Part shown: one piece after another, positions 6,675 to 9,487 of the stretch | Layout: the number at the start of each line of letters is the position of its first letter | Numbering within the stretch: position 1 is the first letter of the stretch | Assembly: GCA_025361665.1 (NCBI GenBank) | Contig: JANYKF010000312.1 | Coordinates: 1-9,487, forward strand | Source of the DNA: Clostridiaceae bacterium | GTDB taxonomy: Bacteria; Bacillota; Clostridia; DSM-8532 | DNA: 9,487 bases | Direction: 5' to 3' | Made by a program: the position numbers and the translations under genes | Notes under the pieces: model-generated | Databases searched by the model: none | The model's input: only the letters and a program-made list of their open reading frames with translations | What the model was told of the DNA's origin: nothing

Positions 6675-7655
6675 CTAGTCATCCCAGACTTCGCTGTCAC
6701 TGTCTTCATCCCTGTCGTCACCCTGATTGGCATCACTTTCACCATACTGTTCCCCATTGCTGCCGGATATAATTGAGGTGCCGGATTGCGATGAAGCAGC
6801 CTGGACAGGCATGGTTCCCGTGAACCCTTCCATGGTTCCCACAACGAAACCCATGCTCAGGATGGATGCGGCATGAGGGGAGGAGGAGAATCGTGCGGTA
6901 ATATCCGTTCCGGCCGAGACGCCGTGATGCATGCCATTGCTCCAGGTCCCGACAGCCGTCAAATCATATACGATCCCTTTGTATGCAACATAGGCGGGTT
7001 TCCCGCCACTGGCGTCGTAGGTGGCCAAATCTGCCTTGGTGAAAACTTTCAATGTCGTTCCGGAGTTGGCCGCACTGCCCGCAGAGACGCCAGATACTGA
7101 AACAGTGGTTCCGATAGCGGCCGGCGACCCGGCATCATTGGAAGACACTGCCGCTGCTGATTCGGAAACCAGTTTTCCAACCACAAAACCCATTTTCAAA
7201 ATCGATACCGCGTGAGGGGAGGCTGAAAAGACTTCCGTGACGTCCGTTCCGGCGGAAATCCCGTGATGTTTGCCTGAACTCCAGTTGCTGACGGCGGTCA
7301 GGTCATATACGATGCCCTTATAGGCTACATAAGCCGGTTGTCCGTTTTTCCCATTGTAGGCGGCAAGCTGCTTCAGCGTGAAAGTCGGTTCTGTCGATGC
7401 GGAAGAAGCCGCAGCCGATTGATCCTTCGTGGAAGAAACCGCCGCCGACTGATCCGTCGTGGAAGAAACCGCCGCCGATTGTTCAGATGAGGACGATTTC
7501 GAATCGGATGCCGCCGTGGGTCCGCTCGAAGCGTCTGATCGGTTCTTGCCAGCCGCCGACGGACTTCCCACGGCAGCATTGACAAAGAGCGCGGTTGCGA
7601 TGACAACGGTTGCACCTGCTGCAATGGATATCCTCAAAAAATTCTTCTTATTCAT
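6675..7655 (-). CDS. secreted/anchored protein with two cytochrome b5-like heme-binding domains
   Basis: Protein of 326 aa that probably acts outside the membrane. Residues 7-28 form a signal or anchor helix after MNKK. A low-complexity Ser/Ala linker (about 40-90) contains near-repeats of DQSAAVSST. Two cytochrome b5-like domains follow at about 92-162 and 205-275; aligned without gaps they agree at 49 of 71 positions and share the 16-residue run PAYVAYKGIVYDLTAV. Each keeps HHGxSAGTD and SSPHA/SASPH, so candidate axial His ligands are H131/H148 and H244/H261. The C-terminus is very acidic (Asp/Glu-rich, last about 20 residues). AGGAGG (7664-7669) lies 8 bases before ATG 7655; the longer frame to 7769 has no such site. 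Heme binding and electron transfer are known roles of this fold but not shown here. Its position beside the two-component genes suggests, but does not prove, a link. Confidence 0.85.
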   Translation of the reverse strand: MNKKNFLRISIAAGATVVIATALFVNAAVGSPSAAGKNRSDASSGPTAASDSKSSSSEQSAAVSSTTDQSAAVSSTKDQSAAASSASTEPTFTLKQLAAYNGKNGQPAYVAYKGIVYDLTAVSNWSSGKHHGISAGTDVTEVFSASPHAVSILKMGFVVGKLVSESAAAVSSNDAGSPAAIGTTVSVSGVSAGSAANSGTTLKVFTKADLATYDASGGKPAYVAYKGIVYDLTAVGTWSNGMHHGVSAGTDITARFSSSPHAASILSMGFVVGTMEGFTGTMPVQAASSQSGTSIISGSNGEQYGESDANQGDDRDEDSDSEVWDD

Positions 7656-8094
7656 GATATTGTCCTCCTGCTTTTTGATTTGACTTCGGTTCGTAATCGC
7701 ATGATCCGCGGCCCATGCTCTAACAATACAGGAGAAAACTGAAAACAATATGAAAGGAATGGCATTCAATCTTGATTCTGGTGTAAAAACTCACTTTTGT
7801 GAGTTTTTATGCAGGATGTCTCTGACATCCTGCATGTTGAAGGCACATTTTGTGCCTTTAACACACCGAATCACGTGATTCGGTGCCATCCGGCGGCATT
7901 TTCCGCCGGATGCATGCAAGTTGCAAAATGCAACTTGCATGAAAAAGTCGAAAATCGACTTTTTGCACGAGAATCAATCTTTTTCAGGAATCTTTTTTGT
8001 TGGCAGACAGTTCATTGTGAACCACGGGTCAATATGATAGTCTTGGATCCGGAACTGTGGCCGTGTTTCCGCAGGAATTCAGGATGACGGGGTG
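7656..8094. other. divergent intergenic region with the hairpin array
   Basis: About 440 bases separate the cytochrome b5-like gene (leftward) from the small frame at 8095 (rightward). Bases 7771-7977 are the palindromic element. Between 7656 and 7770 there is the leftward ribosome site but no promoter pair I can support. Between 7978 and 8094 a TATGAT at 8033-8038 with TTCATT at 8011-8016 (16-base spacing) is a weak rightward promoter candidate, and AGGA at 8081-8084 is a weak ribosome site. Confidence 0.6.
7771..7977. repeat. modular palindromic element: seven abutting hairpins with terminal inverted repeats
   Basis: Terminal inverted repeats TTGATTCTGGTG (7772-7783) and CACGAGAATCAA (7966-7977) differ at one position. 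Between them lie seven stems: 7784-7794/7799-7809 (11 bp, TTTT loop); 7810-7820/7824-7834 (11 bp, TCT loop); 7835-7847/7851-7863 (13 bp including one G-T pair, TTT loop); 7864-7885 (perfect 22-base palindrome); 7887-7896/7903-7912 (10 bp, CATTTT loop); 7913-7925/7929-7941 (13 bp, AAA loop); and 7942-7951/7955-7964 (10 bp, AAA loop). Only C7886 in 7784-7964 is outside a hairpin. The outermost hairpins both have A-runs on the 5' arm and T-runs on the 3' arm, like two-way terminators. It encodes no protein, so any movement would need help in trans, as for a MITE or BOX-type element. Family name and function are unknown to me. Confidence 0.92.
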
Positions 8095-8331
8095 ATGGAA
8101 GTGGGCAGACCGAGCAAGCCGATGGCGAAGAATTCAAACAGCAAATATACACCGCGGAACAACAGAAGCGACATTTTCTCGAAATTCTCACAAAAAGCGG
8201 AAGCGAAGGCTGAAGCGAAAGCGGAATCAAAAGAGGAAGCGATAGGAGAGACACAAAAGGAATCAATAGAGAAAGCGATGGACGAAGCACAAAAGGAATC
8301 CAGCGAGGTGGAAAAACATGAAGGCAGCTGA
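8095..8331 (+). CDS. small Lys/Glu-rich hypothetical protein
   Basis: Frame of 78 aa from ATG 8095 (GTG 8092 is an alternative start). It begins MEVGRPSKPMAKN, where GRPSK resembles an AT-hook core. From about residue 35 it turns into an Ala/Lys/Glu repeat stretch (KAEAKAEAKAESKEE...) expected to be helical or coiled. I recognise no family. The ribosome site is weak (AGGA 8081-8084). It overlaps the next gene by 14 bases, which would allow translational coupling. The A/G-rich repeat may keep this frame open by chance, since a long frame also exists on the opposite strand, so it may not be a real gene. Confidence 0.35.
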   Translation: MEVGRPSKPMAKNSNSKYTPRNNRSDIFSKFSQKAEAKAEAKAESKEEAIGETQKESIEKAMDEAQKESSEVEKHEGS

Positions 8332-9487
8332 CCGGATCCCCGCTGTTGCCAAAAGCGGGTATGAGCACTTTCGCGCCGCGCTTTACATCCGCGCGCTGGA
8401 AACGGCCACGCTTCATGGCGACATCACTCCTTTCGTGGAGCGGTTCGAAAACCTGAACAAATACGCAAGGGTCGGCAAAGTGTATATTGAGACGCATCGG
8501 GACATGTCGGTGCCGGATGAAGACACCCTGACTGCACTCCGCGCCTATTTCAACGGGCAGGGCATTGCGGCATCCGCCGGGATTACCGTTACGATTGATG
8601 AAAGCGACGATTTCAGGACCTATTGCTATTCAGACCCGTTCTATCGGAACAAGCTCAGGGAAATTGTGACGATGAGCGCGAAATTGTTCGATGAGATTGT
8701 CTTCGACGACTTCTTTTTCACAAACTGCAAATGTCCCAAATGCATCGAGGCCAAAGGGGAGAAGAGCTGGACGGATTTCCGGCTGGACCTGATGACGCGT
8801 GCTTTGAGGGAACTGGTCCTGGAACCTGCGAGGACGGCGAATCCCAAGGTTGAAGTGGTCATCAAGTACCCCAACTGGTACGACCATTTTCAAGGGCTCG
8901 GTTTCAACCTGAAGGACCAGCCCCCGATGGTCGAGGGCGTCTACACCGGCAACGAAACGCGGGATGCCGCACACGGCGCCCAGCATCTGCAGCCTTACGA
9001 GAGTTACCAGGTGTTCCGGTATTTCGAGAACATCAAACCCGGCGGGAACCGCGGCGGATGGGTGGATCCATTCGGATCGCACACCTTGGACAGGTATGCG
9101 GAGCAGCTCTGGCTGACACTTTTCGCAAAATCACCGGAAATCACGCTGTTCGACTTTCACTCCATCCAAACGCCCATCCGTGAGTCGCAGCGCGGTTCCT
9201 GGCAAGGCACGGGAACCAGCTTCTCTTTCGATGGGACGACCGCCCCCGTCCGCACGCCTGACGGCGCGCTTTCCAAGGACGCGACCATGGCCGTTGCCGC
9301 AGGAGCGGCACTGGCAAAGGCGGATGGCATGCTGGGCCCGCTCGGGACACCGGTCGGCGTGAAAGTCTACAAGCCTTTTCATTCAACAGGGGAAGATTTC
9401 CTGGTCAATTATCTGGGCATGATAGGCATCCCGATCGACATGGTTCCCGTATTTCCGGCGGAAGCATCCACCCTGCTCCTGACGGAA
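8318..9487 (+). CDS. glycosidase-like (predicted beta/alpha-barrel) protein, 3' end beyond window
   Basis: The frame stays open for 390 codons from ATG 8318 to the window edge. GAGGTG (8305-8310) lies 7 bases before the ATG. The protein starts MKAADRIPAVAKSGYEH and has no signal peptide, so it should be cytoplasmic. Barrel-like strands are visible: KVYIET (54-59), a segment near 83-93, EIVFDDFFF (126-134) and VEVVIKYPNWY. D130/D131 at the end of a strand are candidate catalytic or metal residues. Directly after come C137, C139 and C142 (NCKCPKC), a CxCxxC motif that could hold a metal. Later motifs are GVYTGNETRD, GGWVDPFGSH and AEQLWLTLFAKSPEITLFD. From memory this pattern resembles uncharacterised glycosyl-hydrolase-like proteins of gut bacteria; I cannot assign a CAZy family. 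Together with the sulfatase and metallohydrolase it suggests intracellular glycan breakdown. That it is a real gene is near certain, the function is inferred. Confidence 0.8.
   Translation, partial: MKAADRIPAVAKSGYEHFRAALYIRALETATLHGDITPFVERFENLNKYARVGKVYIETHRDMSVPDEDTLTALRAYFNGQGIAASAGITVTIDESDDFRTYCYSDPFYRNKLREIVTMSAKLFDEIVFDDFFFTNCKCPKCIEAKGEKSWTDFRLDLMTRALRELVLEPARTANPKVEVVIKYPNWYDHFQGLGFNLKDQPPMVEGVYTGNETRDAAHGAQHLQPYESYQVFRYFENIKPGGNRGGWVDPFGSHTLDRYAEQLWLTLFAKSPEITLFDFHSIQTPIRESQRGSWQGTGTSFSFDGTTAPVRTPDGALSKDATMAVAAGAALAKADGMLGPLGTPVGVKVYKPFHSTGEDFLVNYLGMIGIPIDMVPVFPAEASTLLLTE

Noticed and set aside
7656..7769. Upstream extension of the cytochrome b5-like protein by 38 residues, with a hydrophobic start
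   Set aside because: A strong AGGAGG lies correctly in front of ATG 7655, and MNKK plus a hydrophobic helix is already a complete signal or anchor; no ribosome site was found for 7769.
7771..7977. Hairpin array as a CRISPR array or integron attC array
   Set aside because: The hairpins differ in sequence with no constant repeat and variable spacer pattern, there are no cas or integrase genes, and no gene cassettes lie between stems.
8012..8497. Minus-strand open frame (161 codons) with hydrophobic repeats opposite the small Lys/Glu-rich frame
   Set aside because: It overlaps the start of the well-supported glycosidase-like gene, and its Leu/Pro/Ser repeats are the antisense reading of the A/G-rich Lys/Glu repeat.

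Overview
The window looks like a piece of a Bacillota (Firmicutes) chromosome of moderate to high G+C. The evidence is strong AGGAGG-type ribosome sites, an OmpR/CiaR-type two-component pair in the CiaH style, and tandem cytochrome b5-like domains on a secreted or anchored protein. I cannot name a genus. I see no rRNA, tRNA, transposase, integrase, CRISPR array or phage gene.

Left block (1-4319, + strand). The possible tail of an upstream gene (1-126) is followed by an 866-residue CehA/McbA-type PHP metallohydrolase (148-2748) and a Cys-type sulfatase (2850-4319). The 101-base gap between these two genes is mostly filled by a short palindromic repeat. The repeat ends at the sulfatase ribosome site and shifts its likely start away from the longest open frame.

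Middle block (4373-7655, - strand). Reading from right to left, there is a membrane-anchored protein with two cytochrome b5-like domains (6675-7655), a leader with a candidate promoter and hairpin, a response regulator (5815-6483) and its sensor kinase (4373-5812). The kinase start is fixed by a GGAGG placed 7 bases before an ATG. This block converges with the sulfatase and diverges from the right block.

Right block (7656-9487). A 436-base divergent intergenic region holds the most striking structure of the window: seven hairpins packed end to end (7784-7964) between imperfect terminal inverted repeats. Its last two hairpins are identical to the repeat in front of the sulfatase 5 kb away, so this is a modular, multi-copy palindromic element. 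After it come a small Lys/Glu-rich frame (8095-8331) and a gene that runs off the right edge (8318 onward). That gene encodes a predicted cytoplasmic glycosidase-like barrel protein with a CxCxxC motif.

Taken together, the metallohydrolase, sulfatase and glycosidase-like protein all lack signal peptides. They suggest intracellular breakdown of an imported, probably sulfated, carbohydrate or related compound. The two-component system and the cytochrome b5-like protein form a separate cell-envelope unit between them. The joint function is inference; the gene families are read from motifs.
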